Shown here: piece after piece, positions 45,982-57,600 of the stretch
How positions within the stretch are numbered: position 1 is the first letter of the stretch
How the letters are laid out: every line of letters starts with the position of its first letter
Source of the DNA: Vibrio sp. YMD68
GTDB taxonomy: Bacteria > Pseudomonadota > Gammaproteobacteria > Enterobacterales > Vibrionaceae
Direction of reading: 5' to 3'
Length of the DNA: 64,000 nucleotides
NCBI RefSeq assembly: GCF_029958905.1
Contig: NZ_CP124614.1
Coordinates: forward strand, 2,790,001-2,854,000
Position numbers and translations under genes: made by a program
Notes under the pieces: generated by a model
Seen by the model: only the letters and a program-made list of their open reading frames with translations
Databases searched by the model: none
What the model was told of the DNA's origin: nothing

Positions 45982-47058
45982 TTATAGTACGTCGATAGCG
46001 TTAAGGTCAGCAAACGCTTTTTCTAGGCGAGTAACCATTGAAGCTTGACCTGCACGTAGCCATACGCGTGGATCGTAGTACTTCTTGTTTGGCGCAGCTT
46101 CGCCAGTTGGGTTACCGATTTGGCCTTGTAGGAAATCGAAGTTTTCAGCAGAGTAAGTACGGATACCGTCCCAAGTTGCCCACTGAGTATCAGTATCGAT
46201 GTTCATTTTGATAACACCGTAGCCGATAGACTCTTGGATTTCTTCTTCAGAAGAACCAGAACCACCGTGGAATACGAAGTTTAGAGCGTTAGGTGCAATG
46301 CCGAACTTCTCTGCACAGTAAGCTTGAGAATCACGTAGGATAGTAGGAGTAAGTACTACGTTACCCGCTTGGTAAACACCGTGTACGTTGCCGAAAGAAG
46401 CAGCGATAGTGAAACGTGGGCTAACCGCGTTTAAGATTTCGTAAGCGTATGCAACATCTTCAGGAGAAGTGTATAGCTCAGATGCGTCCATATCAGTGTT
46501 ATCAACACCGTCTTCTTCGCCACCAGTACAACCTAGTTCAATCTCAAGCGTCATGTCCATTTTAGCCATACGCGCTAGGTATTTAGCACAAGTTTCGATG
46601 TTCTCTTCTAGAGACTCTTCAGAAAGGTCAATCATGTGAGAAGAGAATAGAGGCTTACCCGTTTGTGCGAAGAACTCTTCACCAGCGTCTAGTAGACCGT
46701 CGATCCATGGAAGAAGTTTCTTAGCCGCGTGGTCAGTGTGAAGAATCACAGGAACGCCGTAAGAAGCAGCAACAGCGTGTACGTATTTTGCACCCGCTAC
46801 AGCACCAAGGATTTGTGCACCTTGACCTTCAAGTTTTACGCCTTTACCAGCGAAGAAACCAGCACCGCCGTTAGAGAACTGAACAACAACAGGAGCTTTA
46901 ACTTTAGCAGCTGCTTCTAGAACACCGTTGATTGAATCAGTATTGACTACGTTTACTGCAGGAAGAGCAAATTTGTTTTCTTTTGCTATTTCAAATACTT
47001 TCTGTACGTCATCGCCAGAAATTACACCAGGTTTTACAAAATCGAAGATCTTAGACAT
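45982..47058 (-). CDS. fbaA: Class II fructose-bisphosphate aldolase
   Basis: Zinc enzyme splitting fructose-1,6-bisphosphate in glycolysis. 358 residues; zinc-site HTDHAAKKLLPWIDG, ELGCTGGEEDGVDNTDM, and VFHGGSGSSEEEI (proton donor and phosphate sites). Highly expressed codon pattern. Follows pgk after 137 bases, part of epd-pgk-fbaA. Confidence 0.98.
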   Translation of the reverse strand: MSKIFDFVKPGVISGDDVQKVFEIAKENKFALPAVNVVNTDSINGVLEAAAKVKAPVVVQFSNGGAGFFAGKGVKLEGQGAQILGAVAGAKYVHAVAASYGVPVILHTDHAAKKLLPWIDGLLDAGEEFFAQTGKPLFSSHMIDLSEESLEENIETCAKYLARMAKMDMTLEIELGCTGGEEDGVDNTDMDASELYTSPEDVAYAYEILNAVSPRFTIAASFGNVHGVYQAGNVVLTPTILRDSQAYCAEKFGIAPNALNFVFHGGSGSSEEEIQESIGYGVIKMNIDTDTQWATWDGIRTYSAENFDFLQGQIGNPTGEAAPNKKYYDPRVWLRAGQASMVTRLEKAFADLNAIDVL

Positions 47059-47156
47059 GGAAAAAGTCCTATTTATTCTATCGTTTTAAGATTAAAAAAC
47101 TAAAGTTTAAAAACTTGCAAACGTTTGCTCACAACGCGCGCATTGTATCAAACAAA

Positions 47157-47190
47157 CATAAAAAAAGCGGAAATTTTTATTCCCGCTTTC
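47157..47190 (-). terminator. Terminator of pgk upstream of fbaA
   Basis: Minus strand AAAGCGG, 12-base loop, CCGCTTT followed by TTTT; starts 6 bases past the pgk stop. Suggests fbaA has its own promoter in addition to read-through. Confidence 0.7.
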
Positions 47191-47195
47191 ATCAA

Positions 47196-48359
47196 TTACT
47201 TCTTAGCACGCTCTTCAAGCATTGCTACAGCTGGAAGTACTTTACCTTCAACAAACTCAAGGAAAGCGCCACCGCCAGTAGAAATGTAAGAAACGTCAGC
47301 TTTAATACCGAACTTGTCGATAGCAGCTAGGGTGTCGCCACCGCCCGCTACAGAGAAACCTGCAGAGTCAGCGATTGCTTTAGAAATACCCGCAGTACCC
47401 GCTTCAAAGTTTTTGAATTCGAATACGCCTACAGGGCCATTCCAAAGAATCGTTTTAGCATTGCCGATGATTTCAGCTAGAGCCGCTGTTGAATCTGGGC
47501 CAAGATCGAAGATCATGTCGTCGTCTTGAACTTCAGAAACGTGCTTGATTTCAGCTTCAGCATTTTCATCAAATGCTTTTGCACATGCAACGTCAGTCGC
47601 TACTGGAATCGCACACTCTTTCATGAGCTTTTGCGCCGTTTCAACTAGGTCTGCTTCGTAAAGAGACTTACCTACGTTGTGGCCTTCAGCTGCGATGAAG
47701 GTATTCGCAATACCACCGCCTACAACCAGTTGGTCAGCGATTTTAGAAAGAGATTCAAGAACCGTTAGCTTAGTCGATACTTTAGAACCACCAACAATAG
47801 CCACTAATGGACGAGCTGGGTTGTCCATTGCTCTACCAAGTGCTTCAAGTTCAGCCGCAAGAAGAGGGCCCGCACACGCAACAGGCGCGTAAGTACCAAC
47901 ACCGTGAGTAGAAGCTTGTGCACGGTGAGCCGTACCGAATGCATCCATTACAAAGATGTCACACAGTGCCGCGTACTGCTTAGAAAGTGCTTCTTCGTTC
48001 TTCTTTTCGCCTTTGTTAAAACGAACGTTTTCAAGAACAACAAGTTCACCCGCGTTTAGCTCTAGGCCATCTAGGTAATCTTTAGCGAGTTTAACGTCGC
48101 AATCTAGTGCGTCGTTTAGGTAGTTAACAACAGGAGCTAGAGAGAACTCTTCGTTGTATTCGCCTTCAGTAGGACGACCAAGGTGAGAAGTAACCATAAC
48201 TTTTGCGCCAGCTTCTAGGCAAAGTTTGATAGTTGGTAGCGACGCAAGGATACGTGCATCTGAAGTTACTTTACCGTCTTTTACTGGCACGTTAAGGTCA
48301 GCACGGATGAAAATGCGTTTACCTGCAAGTTCCAGGTCAGTCATCTTGATTACAGACAT
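47196..48359 (-). CDS. pgk: Phosphoglycerate kinase
   Basis: Makes ATP from 1,3-bisphosphoglycerate. 387 residues; [35 protein letters not shown] and [13 protein letters not shown] mark the substrate and nucleotide sites. Length is that of E. coli Pgk (387). Codon use is strongly biased, as expected of a glycolytic gene. Follows epd after 152 bases. Confidence 0.99.
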   Translation of the reverse strand: MSVIKMTDLELAGKRIFIRADLNVPVKDGKVTSDARILASLPTIKLCLEAGAKVMVTSHLGRPTEGEYNEEFSLAPVVNYLNDALDCDVKLAKDYLDGLELNAGELVVLENVRFNKGEKKNEEALSKQYAALCDIFVMDAFGTAHRAQASTHGVGTYAPVACAGPLLAAELEALGRAMDNPARPLVAIVGGSKVSTKLTVLESLSKIADQLVVGGGIANTFIAAEGHNVGKSLYEADLVETAQKLMKECAIPVATDVACAKAFDENAEAEIKHVSEVQDDDMIFDLGPDSTAALAEIIGNAKTILWNGPVGVFEFKNFEAGTAGISKAIADSAGFSVAGGGDTLAAIDKFGIKADVSYISTGGGAFLEFVEGKVLPAVAMLEERAKK

Positions 48360-48511
48360 GTTTGTCCTCTCAAATAATTTAATAAATAAAGTTTTTGGAA
48401 ACCCGGCAACCCTGCCGAGCCTAATAATTCTTCAAACTGGTACTTATATGGAGATACATCGATTTATTTCAACCTTAGAAATAAATATTTCTCCACGGCA
48501 TCCTTTCCATT

Positions 48512-49543
48512 CTATTTGAACTGGGATGCTTGCATTGCGAGCGCGGTATCCAGCATACGATTCGCAAAGCCCCATTCGTTATCACACCATACGAGCATCT
48601 TAACAAGGTGCCCATTGCTTACTCGTGTTTGTGAACCATCGACTATCGCGCTATGAGGATCGTGATTAAAGTCGATAGAAACAAGCGGCGCTTCAGTATA
48701 GTCAACAATGCCATCTAATGTACACTGAGATGCGGCCAAAATGGTTTGATTTACGTCATTAACTTTCACATTTGTATTAATTGTGACACTTAAATCCATG
48801 GCAGTGACGTTTACTGTGGGAACTCTGACAGAAATGGCTTCAAATTTGTTGGAAAATTTCGGAAAAATCCGTTCAATCCCCTTATGAAGCTTAGTGTCGA
48901 CCGGAATAATAGATTGGCTGGCTGAGCGGGTTCGGCGCAGATCACTGTGATAAGCATCGATCACTTGCTGATCATTCATCGAAGAGTGAATCGTGGTAAT
49001 CGTTCCAGATTCAATACCAAAGTGCTCATCAAGCACCTTAATGATTGGAACAATACAATTTGTTGTACAAGAGCCGTTAGACACGATTCTATCATTCTTC
49101 GTTAAGGTGTCATGGTTAACGCCATAGATGATGGTGTTATCAAGATCATTATCACCGGGATGGGAGAATAGAACTTTCTTTGCTCCAGCGGCAATATGCG
49201 CTTCCCCATCAGCGCGACAACCATAAACCCCGGTACAATCGAGAACAAGATCAACGTCGAGATCTCGCCAAGGCAGCAGGTCGATTTCTGCTAAGTGTAG
49301 AATACGAATTGAATCCGTTCTGTCTTTATCATGATGGATGTAAAGGTGCTCTTGATCATTACTGACTTTTTTGCCGAATCGACCATGGCTGGTATCGTAT
49401 TGAAGCAAATGAGCCATCGCATCTGGCTGAGCTAGCTCATTGACAGCAACGATCTTAATTTGATGGTCTTTACCACTTTCATACAGTGCACGTAGAATGT
49501 TACGACCGATACGGCCAAATCCATTGATCGCTACTTTTAACAT
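48512..49543 (-). CDS. epd: D-erythrose-4-phosphate dehydrogenase
   Basis: GapA paralogue that oxidises erythrose-4-phosphate toward pyridoxal phosphate synthesis. 343 residues; NAD site [12 protein letters not shown] and catalytic C159 in SNGSCTTNC. The name rests on position next to pgk-fbaA and on Epd-like features rather than on measured substrate; a true glycolytic GapA would normally be elsewhere. First gene of the three-gene minus-strand set. Confidence 0.92.
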   Translation of the reverse strand: MLKVAINGFGRIGRNILRALYESGKDHQIKIVAVNELAQPDAMAHLLQYDTSHGRFGKKVSNDQEHLYIHHDKDRTDSIRILHLAEIDLLPWRDLDVDLVLDCTGVYGCRADGEAHIAAGAKKVLFSHPGDNDLDNTIIYGVNHDTLTKNDRIVSNGSCTTNCIVPIIKVLDEHFGIESGTITTIHSSMNDQQVIDAYHSDLRRTRSASQSIIPVDTKLHKGIERIFPKFSNKFEAISVRVPTVNVTAMDLSVTINTNVKVNDVNQTILAASQCTLDGIVDYTEAPLVSIDFNHDPHSAIVDGSQTRVSNGHLVKMLVWCDNEWGFANRMLDTALAMQASQFK

Positions 49544-49773
49544 AATCCCATTGCCTTACTTCACTCGAATCGTCTTCATAAAGTTTGTGCTACAGATACT
49601 AACTGATAGTGGTGAAAAGCGCATCAATATCGTGACTTGCCTCGACTAATGCTAACACTCTGTTTGAGCAACCACGCCAACATATAGCATATTGATGATT
49701 GTGATGCTGACGTATTGGTGGTGTGTATTTTTGGCTGTTTCTTGCCTATTTTTTCAACCAAAAGGACCGCACT

Positions 49774-50007
49774 ATGTCATACCCAGCTACTCACTTTTGT
49801 AAACAATGCAATCAAGACACCAAGCACGGTGAAGTCCTAGTACGCAAGCCTAGCAGCTACGATACACAGACAACCATGCGCGGTAGAATCTTACTGTTCT
49901 TGAGAGAGTTTATTAACGGCGGGCATTACTACAACATGGATCGTTATGTGACATGTAAAACGTGTGGTCATCGAGAGCTCGACAATAAAGGTAATGAATT
50001 CGAATAA
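49774..50007 (+). CDS. Small zinc-ribbon-like hypothetical protein
   Basis: 77-residue basic protein with two CxxC knuckles (C9/C12 in HFCKQCNQDTKHG and C65/C68 in VTCKTCGHREL), a zinc-ribbon layout, and a central hydrophobic helix (GRILLFLREFINGGHYY). I do not recognise a named family. ATG at 49774 is preferred because AAGGA lies 7 bases upstream; a frame 17 codons longer exists. It has its own terminator and stands alone between epd and rraB. Confidence 0.7.
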   Translation: MSYPATHFCKQCNQDTKHGEVLVRKPSSYDTQTTMRGRILLFLREFINGGHYYNMDRYVTCKTCGHRELDNKGNEFE

Positions 50008-50017
50008 TGAACGCATT

Positions 50018-50045
50018 AAAAAACCGAGCAGTAGCTCGGTTTTTA
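50018..50045 (+). terminator. Terminator of the zinc-ribbon gene
   Basis: AAAAACCGAGC, loop AGTA, GCTCGGTTTTT. It lies between this gene and the end of rraB and may serve both. Confidence 0.88.
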
Positions 50046-50067
50046 TTTTTCATCGGACTAAAGCGTG

Positions 50068-50496
50068 TTATTTTTCGTCTTCTTCGTCTTCTTCGCCTTC
50101 ATCTTCTTCAACTAGCGCATCTTCACCTTCATAGTAAGTGCCCCAACCGTCATAAATAATGTCGTACTTCTCAGCAAGGTTAACTAGTTTTTCTACTTGT
50201 GCATCGATAGCTTCAGCGTCTAAAACTGACTCCATGGTTGCATCACAGCAAAGAAGCTTTTTGCCATCTTCATCTTCAGTCTCTTCTGCTTCTAGAACTT
50301 CAAAGCCCATCTTAAAGGCTTCTACTGCTGCTTTTTCTAACGTAGCAAAATCTTCTGCAAATAAATGATGTTCAATCTCGTACAGCGAATCGGGTTCACT
50401 ACCATCTTCCAACAAGGCTTGAATGATATCGCGAGTCTCTTCCTTTTGAATCTCAATTAAGTCTTCTACTGATAGATAGTCATCTGCGTGAGACAT
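50068..50496 (-). CDS. rraB: Regulator of ribonuclease E activity RraB
   Basis: Binds RNase E and inhibits its mRNA cleavage. 142 residues; [64 protein letters not shown] are the RraB pattern (parts [14 protein letters not shown] and YDGWGTY quoted as key), with the usual acidic tail ([13 protein letters not shown]). Divergent from arcA, as in vibrios that carry arginine catabolism genes here. Confidence 0.95.
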   Translation of the reverse strand: MSHADDYLSVEDLIEIQKEETRDIIQALLEDGSEPDSLYEIEHHLFAEDFATLEKAAVEAFKMGFEVLEAEETEDEDGKKLLCCDATMESVLDAEAIDAQVEKLVNLAEKYDIIYDGWGTYYEGEDALVEEDEGEEDEEDEK

Positions 50497-50770
50497 AGTG
50501 TGTGCTCCGGATCGTGTTCATAAAATTGAAAATAATTGCAGCGAAATATCGCATGGTTCGAGAAAAATTGCCACCAACAAAGCGATCCTTGTCAGATCTT
50601 TATCTTAGAACGGTAGAATAAGCTGCGCCGTCATTGTTTGGTTTACATTTTTTCAACATTCATCACCCTATTGTAAAATTCAGAGTTTTATCTTACGAGT
50701 GTCATTCTCTATTTTGCGTCAAAAGTGCGTGAATATGGTCAAACACTGAATATCACTACTTTTCCAAATT

Positions 50771-50784
50771 TGAATAAAGATTTA
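50771..50784. promoter_or_regulatory. Weak ARG-box-like site upstream of arcA
   Basis: TGAATAAAGATTTA matches the ArgR half-sites TGAAT-N4-ATTCA in most positions, 27 bases before the stronger box. Confidence 0.3.
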
Positions 50785-50810
50785 CGCATCTGCTCAGTTT
50801 GCCTCTAAGG

Positions 50811-50824
50811 TGAATATCTATTCG
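50811..50824. promoter_or_regulatory. Candidate ArgR box of arcA
   Basis: TGAATATCTATTCG matches TGAAT-N4-ATTCA at all but the last base, about 230 bases before the arcA start. ArgR control of arginine catabolism is known in several bacteria; functional use here is inference. Confidence 0.45.
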
Positions 50825-51055
50825 AGATTCGTTTGATATTTGTCTTCTATGCTAAATAAAGAAAACGCATAGGCACGCAATAGGCATTAATCTATCACTG
50901 ACACTTACCGTGAAGTCTATATCTATAGAAAAGCCAAATGACAGGAAATAATTCTTAAAAAAAAATTAATTTAGTAGTTCCCATCAGCACTGCCACTTGC
51001 ATCTTTACCGTAAGCTTGTCATAAATAACGACTGGAATTTTAGTAAGGATACGAA

Positions 51056-52291
51056 ATGAGCAAGTTGTACGTTGGATCTGAAGTCGGTCAGTTAAGACGA
51101 GTATTATTAAACCGACCTGAGCGTGCGCTCACTCACCTCACCCCATCAAACTGCCACGAACTGCTTTTTGACGATGTGCTCGCTGTCGAAGCCGCAGGGG
51201 AAGAACACGATGCTTTTGCTAAGACACTGACGAATCAAGGTGTTGAAGTTTTACTGCTGCACGATCTTCTGGTCGATACCCTGGCGATAGAAGAAGCCAA
51301 AATCTGGCTGCTCAACACTCAAATTTCTGATTATCGCTATGGGCCTGTCTTTGCGAAAGATTTGCGTCATTATCTAAACGAAATGACCAATGATCACCTA
51401 GCAACGGTTCTTTTAGGTGGTCTAGCGTACTCCGAGCTTAAGATTCAATCTTCATCGATGCTGCCTAAAATGCACAGACCGTTGGACTTTGTTATTGAAC
51501 CTCTTCCCAATCATTTGTTCACCCGAGATACGTCTTGTTGGGTTTATGGCGGTGTGTCTCTCAACCCAATGATGAAAGCGGCACGTCAACGTGAAACGAA
51601 TCATTTGCGCGCGATCTATCGTTGGCATCCTGTCTTTGCAGGGCAAGATTTTATTCAATACTTTGGCAACGAAGATCTTCATTATGATAATGCCAATATT
51701 GAAGGGGGGGATGTCCTTGTTATCGGCAATGGTGCGGTACTGATTGGCATCTCTGAGCGAACCACCCCTCAAGGTGTCGAAAACTTTGCAGCTAACCTGT
51801 TTAAACATGGTCAAGCTAAAGAAGTGATCGCCGTTGATCTTCCTAAACATCGTTCGTGCATGCACCTCGATACGGTCATGACACATATGGATATCGACAC
51901 TTTCTCTGTTTATCCGGAGATCATGCGTAAAGATCTCGATACTTGGCGTCTCACACCAAAAAGTAGTGAGGCCATCGGATCAACCGAGATGAACGTGGAA
52001 AAAGTACCCAGCTACACTCACGCCATTGAACATGCATTAGGGTTGGATTATTTAAAGATCATTACCACCGGTGGCGATAGCTACGAAGCGGAGCGGGAAC
52101 AATGGAACGATGCGAATAACGTTCTAACCGTGAAACCCGGCGTGGTTATTGGTTATGAGCGAAACGTGTATACCAATGAAAAATACGACAAAGCAGGCAT
52201 TGAGGTATTAACCATTCCAGGAAATGAGCTGGGGCGTGGTCGCGGTGGGGCACGTTGTATGAGTTGCCCAATCGAGCGTGACGGGATTTAG
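51056..52291 (+). CDS. arcA: Arginine deiminase
   Basis: Hydrolyses arginine to citrulline and ammonia, the first step of the arginine deiminase energy and acid-resistance pathway. 411 residues; catalytic pattern includes [47 protein letters not shown] and the nucleophile C401 in [13 protein letters not shown]. argF/arcC-type partners are not in the window. Followed by a strong terminator facing tldD. Confidence 0.96.
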   Translation: MSKLYVGSEVGQLRRVLLNRPERALTHLTPSNCHELLFDDVLAVEAAGEEHDAFAKTLTNQGVEVLLLHDLLVDTLAIEEAKIWLLNTQISDYRYGPVFAKDLRHYLNEMTNDHLATVLLGGLAYSELKIQSSSMLPKMHRPLDFVIEPLPNHLFTRDTSCWVYGGVSLNPMMKAARQRETNHLRAIYRWHPVFAGQDFIQYFGNEDLHYDNANIEGGDVLVIGNGAVLIGISERTTPQGVENFAANLFKHGQAKEVIAVDLPKHRSCMHLDTVMTHMDIDTFSVYPEIMRKDLDTWRLTPKSSEAIGSTEMNVEKVPSYTHAIEHALGLDYLKIITTGGDSYEAEREQWNDANNVLTVKPGVVIGYERNVYTNEKYDKAGIEVLTIPGNELGRGRGGARCMSCPIERDGI

Positions 52292-52323
52292 AAAAAGCCG
52301 AGAAGAAGCGAAACAGCAGGCAG

Positions 52324-52355
52324 AAAATAGGGAGAGTTTAAGCTCTCCCTATTTT
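52324..52355. terminator. Bidirectional terminator between arcA and tldD
   Basis: AAAATAGGGAGAG, loop TTTAAG, CTCTCCCTATTTT: 13 perfect pairs with A and T runs at the ends, serving two converging genes. Confidence 0.93.
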
Positions 52356-52357
52356 TA

Positions 52358-53803
52358 TTACTCAGTACCACCAACGGTTAACATATCGAGCTTCAATGTC
52401 GGCTGTCCCACACCAACAGGAACACTTTGTCCGGCTTTACCACAAACACCCACACCACGGTCTAAACTAAGATCGTTGCCGACCATAGACACTTGCTGCA
52501 TCGCTTCAATACCCGACCCAATCAAGGTTGCTCCTTTGACCGGATGCGTGATTTTTCCGTCTTCAATCATATACGCTTCAGACGCAGAGAAAACAAATTT
52601 CCCTGATGTGATATCAACCTGACCTCCGCCAAAGTTCGGAGCGTATAAGCCTCTTTTAACCGTCGAGATGATTTCTTCAGGTGAATGCTCGCCAGGTAGC
52701 ATGTAAGTATTGGTCATGCGAGGCATTGGCAAATGTGCATACGACTCACGGCGACCATTCCCCGTAGGCGCAACGCCCATTAAGCGAGCATTGAGTTTAT
52801 CTTGCATGTAGCCTTTGAGCTGACCATTTTCTATTAGGGTATTGTACTGGCCGCTCACCCCTTCATCGTCCACATTCAGTGAACCTCGCAAATCTTTTAA
52901 CGTGCCATCATCGACGATCGTACAGTGCTTAGAAGTGACCATTTCACCGATTTTTCCAGAGAAAACCGATGACTCTTTACGGTTAAAATCACCTTCTAGA
53001 CCATGGCCTACCGCTTCATGAAGTAATACACCCGGCCAACCCGAACCTAGCACGACAGGCATCGCGCCCGCAGGGGCCGCCACCGCTTCGAGGTTAACGA
53101 GTGCCTGGCGAATCGCTTCATCAGCAAATTGATAGGCGACTTTTACACCATCGCTGTCTGACAAGAAGAAATCATAGCCGAAGCGGCCACCACCGCCAGC
53201 ACTTCCGCGCTCTCGACGATCCCCTCTTTCCGCTAACACGCTAATAGACAAACGAACTAAGGGGCGAATATCGCCAGCATAAGTGCCGTCGGTCGCAGCA
53301 ACGAGCATATTTTCATGCACACCACTCAAGCTGACGGAGACCTCTTGGATTAGCGGCTCCTTGGTACGAATGTACGCATCAAGCTCTTTCAGCAGTTCCG
53401 TTTTTTGCTGTTTTTCCCAGCTTGCGAGAGGATTGATCGCTGAGTAATAAGCTTGATTTTCATGACGACTAAACGCTTTGACTTTTAAGCTTTGCCCTTG
53501 CTTAGCAATACCACGAGCCGCGTTTGCACTTTGCGTTAATCCTTCAAGGTTAATTTGGTCAGAGTAGGCAAAACCGGTCTTTTCCCCCGCGACAGCACGT
53601 ACACCGACACCACAGTCAATATTGAATGAACCATCTTTAATGATACTGTCTTCAAGCACTAGTGATTCATGCCAGCTGGATTGAAAATAGATGTCAGCGT
53701 AATCAATTTGACGTGTGGCAATACTTGCGAGTGTCTCTGATATTTCTTGCTGCGTTAGACCCGTTGGCGATAACAGTGCATCTTCGATTCGGTTCAGGCT
53801 CAT
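52358..53803 (-). CDS. tldD: Metalloprotease TldD
   Basis: Partner of TldE/PmbA in the TldD-TldE protease that degrades the CcdA antitoxin and matures microcin B17. 481 residues; metal motif [11 protein letters not shown] near residue 265, with GYGSGG-type pattern [15 protein letters not shown] and the C-terminal [22 protein letters not shown] (key part FSASEAYMI). pmbA is expected elsewhere in the chromosome. Last gene of the mreB-to-tldD set. Confidence 0.95.
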   Translation of the reverse strand: MSLNRIEDALLSPTGLTQQEISETLASIATRQIDYADIYFQSSWHESLVLEDSIIKDGSFNIDCGVGVRAVAGEKTGFAYSDQINLEGLTQSANAARGIAKQGQSLKVKAFSRHENQAYYSAINPLASWEKQQKTELLKELDAYIRTKEPLIQEVSVSLSGVHENMLVAATDGTYAGDIRPLVRLSISVLAERGDRRERGSAGGGGRFGYDFFLSDSDGVKVAYQFADEAIRQALVNLEAVAAPAGAMPVVLGSGWPGVLLHEAVGHGLEGDFNRKESSVFSGKIGEMVTSKHCTIVDDGTLKDLRGSLNVDDEGVSGQYNTLIENGQLKGYMQDKLNARLMGVAPTGNGRRESYAHLPMPRMTNTYMLPGEHSPEEIISTVKRGLYAPNFGGGQVDITSGKFVFSASEAYMIEDGKITHPVKGATLIGSGIEAMQQVSMVGNDLSLDRGVGVCGKAGQSVPVGVGQPTLKLDMLTVGGTE

Positions 53804-53816
53804 AATCTACTCTTAA

Positions 53817-54638
53817 TTATTTTTTAAAATGGTTTTCAAACCGAGTGTGCGACGCCACTGGCATGGTGTTACGAATGTCGATAAGCGGTTGTAAATCGAG
53901 CTCGACAATCGCACTTTGAGGTTTGTCTTTAAGGCGAAGAACAACATCCCCCCAAGGGCTGATGATCATGGAGTGCCCCCAGGTTTCTCGGCCACACGGG
54001 TGCCGACCGACTTGATTCACCGCGACGACCCAAGACTGTGTTTCAATCGCTCGGGAGGTTAATAGTGTTTCCCAATGTGCTTTTCCCGTTACGGCGGTAA
54101 ACGCCGCAGGAACCAGCAATATTTGAGCCCCTTGTTTGACTAGCTCAGAATATAAATGGGGGAAGCGCACATCATAACAGATTGACAGCCCTAATTTCCC
54201 AAAAGGCGTCTCTGTCACCACGATTTCTGAGCCTGGGGTAAACGTTTCTGACTCTCGATAACGTTGATGGGTATCTTTTACATCCACATCAAACATATGC
54301 AATTTATCGTAATGAGCAACCAGCTCACCATGATGATTAATAACAAGACACGTTGTGCTGACATTACCCTGTGGGTTGCGAATTGGCATACTGCCAATGA
54401 TGATCCAGACAGACCAGTGCTGCGCCAAATCGCAAAGACGCTGCTGAATTGGCCCTTTTCCCAAAGGCTCTGCGTGGTGGTGATAATCGTTGCGATGACC
54501 AAATACCAGTGCGTTTTCTGGGGTAACAACCCACCTTGCACCTTCGTTAGCAAGCTTTGCGACTTCCAGCTCAATGTACGCCAAGTTTTCAATAGGGTCT
54601 GGCGTTGATGTCATTTGGATAATGCCAACACATTCCAT
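53817..54638 (-). CDS. Carbon-nitrogen hydrolase (nitrilase superfamily)
   Basis: 273-residue nitrilase-fold amidase. The Glu-Lys-Cys triad is visible: E in VVTPENALVFG, K in HYDKLHMFDVD, C in GLSICYDVRFP. The set resembles Nit1/YbeM-type omega-amidases that repair deaminated glutathione or 2-oxoglutaramate. Position between yhdP and tldD is conserved in vibrios. Substrate cannot be named from sequence. Confidence 0.88.
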   Translation of the reverse strand: MECVGIIQMTSTPDPIENLAYIELEVAKLANEGARWVVTPENALVFGHRNDYHHHAEPLGKGPIQQRLCDLAQHWSVWIIIGSMPIRNPQGNVSTTCLVINHHGELVAHYDKLHMFDVDVKDTHQRYRESETFTPGSEIVVTETPFGKLGLSICYDVRFPHLYSELVKQGAQILLVPAAFTAVTGKAHWETLLTSRAIETQSWVVAVNQVGRHPCGRETWGHSMIISPWGDVVLRLKDKPQSAIVELDLQPLIDIRNTMPVASHTRFENHFKK

Positions 54639-54644
54639 TGTGTA

Positions 54645-57600
54645 TTACTCCGATTTCGCCTCTTTAAGAAGCTTTTTGGGCAATTTAAATTCAGCGGTTC
54701 GACGCGACAGTTCGCTCACGGTAGGAGAATCGAGCGGCCCTTGGACCTGGTAATTCACCTGGGTGAAAACCTCAACCACAGGCGCGATCACCGTAGTAAT
54801 AGCTAAAACATAAATAGCAGTTTGTGGCGCCACAGCAAAGGCGGTTAAGACTGGGATCCCTGAGGTGATATCTGGGACAAAGTTCACTTCAGCATCAACG
54901 GTTCGATCATTGAGATTCGCTAACCCTTTGATGTTCATTTCGCCAGCCACTGCGTCCATCTGAATATCGTTAGTAACAAAGATCCCATCTCGTATTTCAC
55001 CGGTTCCTTTAATCGAATTAAACGCCATTCCTTTATCGAACACATCCGTAAAGTCGAGCTGCATCTTACGAATAATAGAATCCAAACTAAACAGACCAAG
55101 CAATCGAGCCGCACCGCTCACATCAGAAACAACCCCTTTTCCAAGCTTACTTGTCACCTTGCCTTCTAAGGTATCCACTTGCATTGACCAAGGTGCACCA
55201 TCCCACTTCAGTTGTGCAGAGAGATCAAAAGGGGCACGCTGAATACCGGTACTGATTCCAAAGCGCTCCATAAGATCACTGTTGTTATCACCACTCATTG
55301 CCATATTGTATTCAGTGACACTTTGATCATCCGTTAGCGTCCAGCCCCCATTGATTGAAATGCTATTGGTCCCGCTTGTGATCGAAATATCATTCCATTC
55401 TAACGTGTTGCCTTGGCGTACTAAGTCGACATTCACTTTACCGACTTTGTAGCCTTGTAACCAAAAATCATCAATCGCTAAGGTTAAGTTTGGCATTGCC
55501 TGATGAAAAGTGCGATCAAAATGTGTGATTACCCCTGTCGAATCACTTTTACTGGTTAAAATGGATCGATCTTCCTTTACCTCATCTAAAGCGGGGATAT
55601 AGACATGCAAACGATCCAGTGCGACCGAAAGATCATAAGGCTCTATATAGCTCGCTTGACCACTTGCTTCTTGGCTTTCTAGATCAAAATGCCAGCCTAA
55701 ATTTTTTCTTCGCGCAGAAAAGTTAACATCATGCCATTCGATATCCGCCAACGTGAGATCCGCCACATCGATATTGATCCTTTCCGGCATGGGGATCTCG
55801 GGCGTATTGAGTTCATCCAGCACGGCCTTTTGTTTCGGCACTGGTCGACTGCCAATTTGGATCCATTTATCTAGGTTAAACTTATTGGTTCGAATCTGTG
55901 CGTGATGCCCAGCGACAGGGCTAATTTTAAAGCTGCCATTTCCCACAACCAGATTGGTTGCCGTGAGCACAGGCGTTTCGGGTCGAATATCGATTTCCGC
56001 TTGGTATTTTGCTCTTGGCAGTGATAAACGAGCACTGATCGATTCTTGATTGCCTGACGCTTGCAATCGCGCTTGTCCTTTTTGTTTTAACGGTTTGTTT
56101 AACGGATAAGGGTAATCACTTTTTACCATGGTCATATCGGCAGTCAGGTCGATTTGATAAGTAAACCCAACATCATTAAGTTGGATATTAATCTCGGACT
56201 GCCAAGGCGCATGGCCGGAGAGTTCTTGCGTCCAACGATCCCCCACATAAGGAGATAATGGAGCAATATCCCAATCTGCGAGTAGATCTATTCCCACGGA
56301 ATAACCCGAACCCGATGAATTTTCACCCGAAAAGTCGATAGAAATTGGCTGTTCTAATAGATCCGCCGATAGGCCCGCTGCTTGAACAACGTCGTTATCG
56401 AATTCAATTCGCCCCGTCACTTTCTCGAGGGTCATAGGCGGTGCTTCTATCTCAACGTGATTACTGGTGAGATCGGCAAAACCCCAAGCCCGTGATTCCG
56501 TTTCGCTATTGAAAGGGATGTACAATTGAAACTCTGACGTCACTTCGCCATCGACTTGAATGGCGGTGAGCGCCGCGCCCACCGAGTCAACCAATGGTGA
56601 GGCCGTCATGTAATCTCGAACAGCGTTGCCTTGCGCTACGGCACTGGCTTCGATTTCAATATGCCCTGCACCTGATAATTCAGGAATTCGACCTGTAATG
56701 CGCTTTGCATGAACATCCACCAACGTGGCGTCTTGCGAATCTAAGTACATAGCGGCATTTTCAAACAAGAGATCGAGTTGCAGATCAGTGATCGGAGGCC
56801 ATGCGGTATCAAAACTGAACTTGGCTTGTTCTAGCCCAACCCAGGCTTGGAATATTCCATCGTTGTTATGGTAAGGGAAATCCCCAAGCTCACCGTACCA
56901 AAGCAGTTTAGACGTGCTCACCTTACCGGCTTGGATCCCTGTTGATAAGTAATCCGTTAACCCCTGACCTAACGCCAATGTCGGTAAATATCGCCAAGTC
57001 TGACCTGCGTTGTATAGATCAGCTTCAGCATAAAAAGAGAGGAATGGACTGCGGTTTTCTGGAAAATCTAAACGGAATGCCCCTAACACTTGCAGGTCAG
57101 GAGTGGCCGCCGTTACCTTATCGGCCCATAACGACCAACCATCAGAGTTATTTTGCCACACAATATCGACTTGTCCCTGCCGGATATTAAGTGGGGCTTG
57201 GAAGACATCCCCATACGGTAAAACGTCGTCAATCAAGGAGACGGAAGCTTTCGCTTGCTCGATGTTCCCCGCGACAGAAATTGACGCATGATGGACTTCA
57301 GGAAGCAAACCCCATTGGGCCATACCAGCGTAATTTAACTCACCAGAGTAACGAAGTGACTCTATAGTTTCGCCTTTCGAAATTCTGACATCTTCTAACT
57401 GACCGGTAAAATCCAGCTCTTCAATGAAGTTAACCGTATCGTCTGAATCGGGAACCAATCGAACCAAAGGGCGCAGTGCTTTCAAATCCAGATGAGAGAT
57501 ATTTAAACGCCATAAATCTGGTTGCCAATCAAACGCAAGGTCTAGTTCTGGCCATTCGATACTGTCGCTTCTCACTTGTAACGAGTGCGCATCAACTCGC

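Larger units (their letters stand above)
50497..51055. other. Divergent rraB/arcA control region
   Basis: 559 bases with no gene. It contains two ARG-box-like sequences (listed separately) upstream of arcA. No other clear signal; an FNR-like half-site TTGAT is present near 50832 but lacks its partner. Confidence 0.5.
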
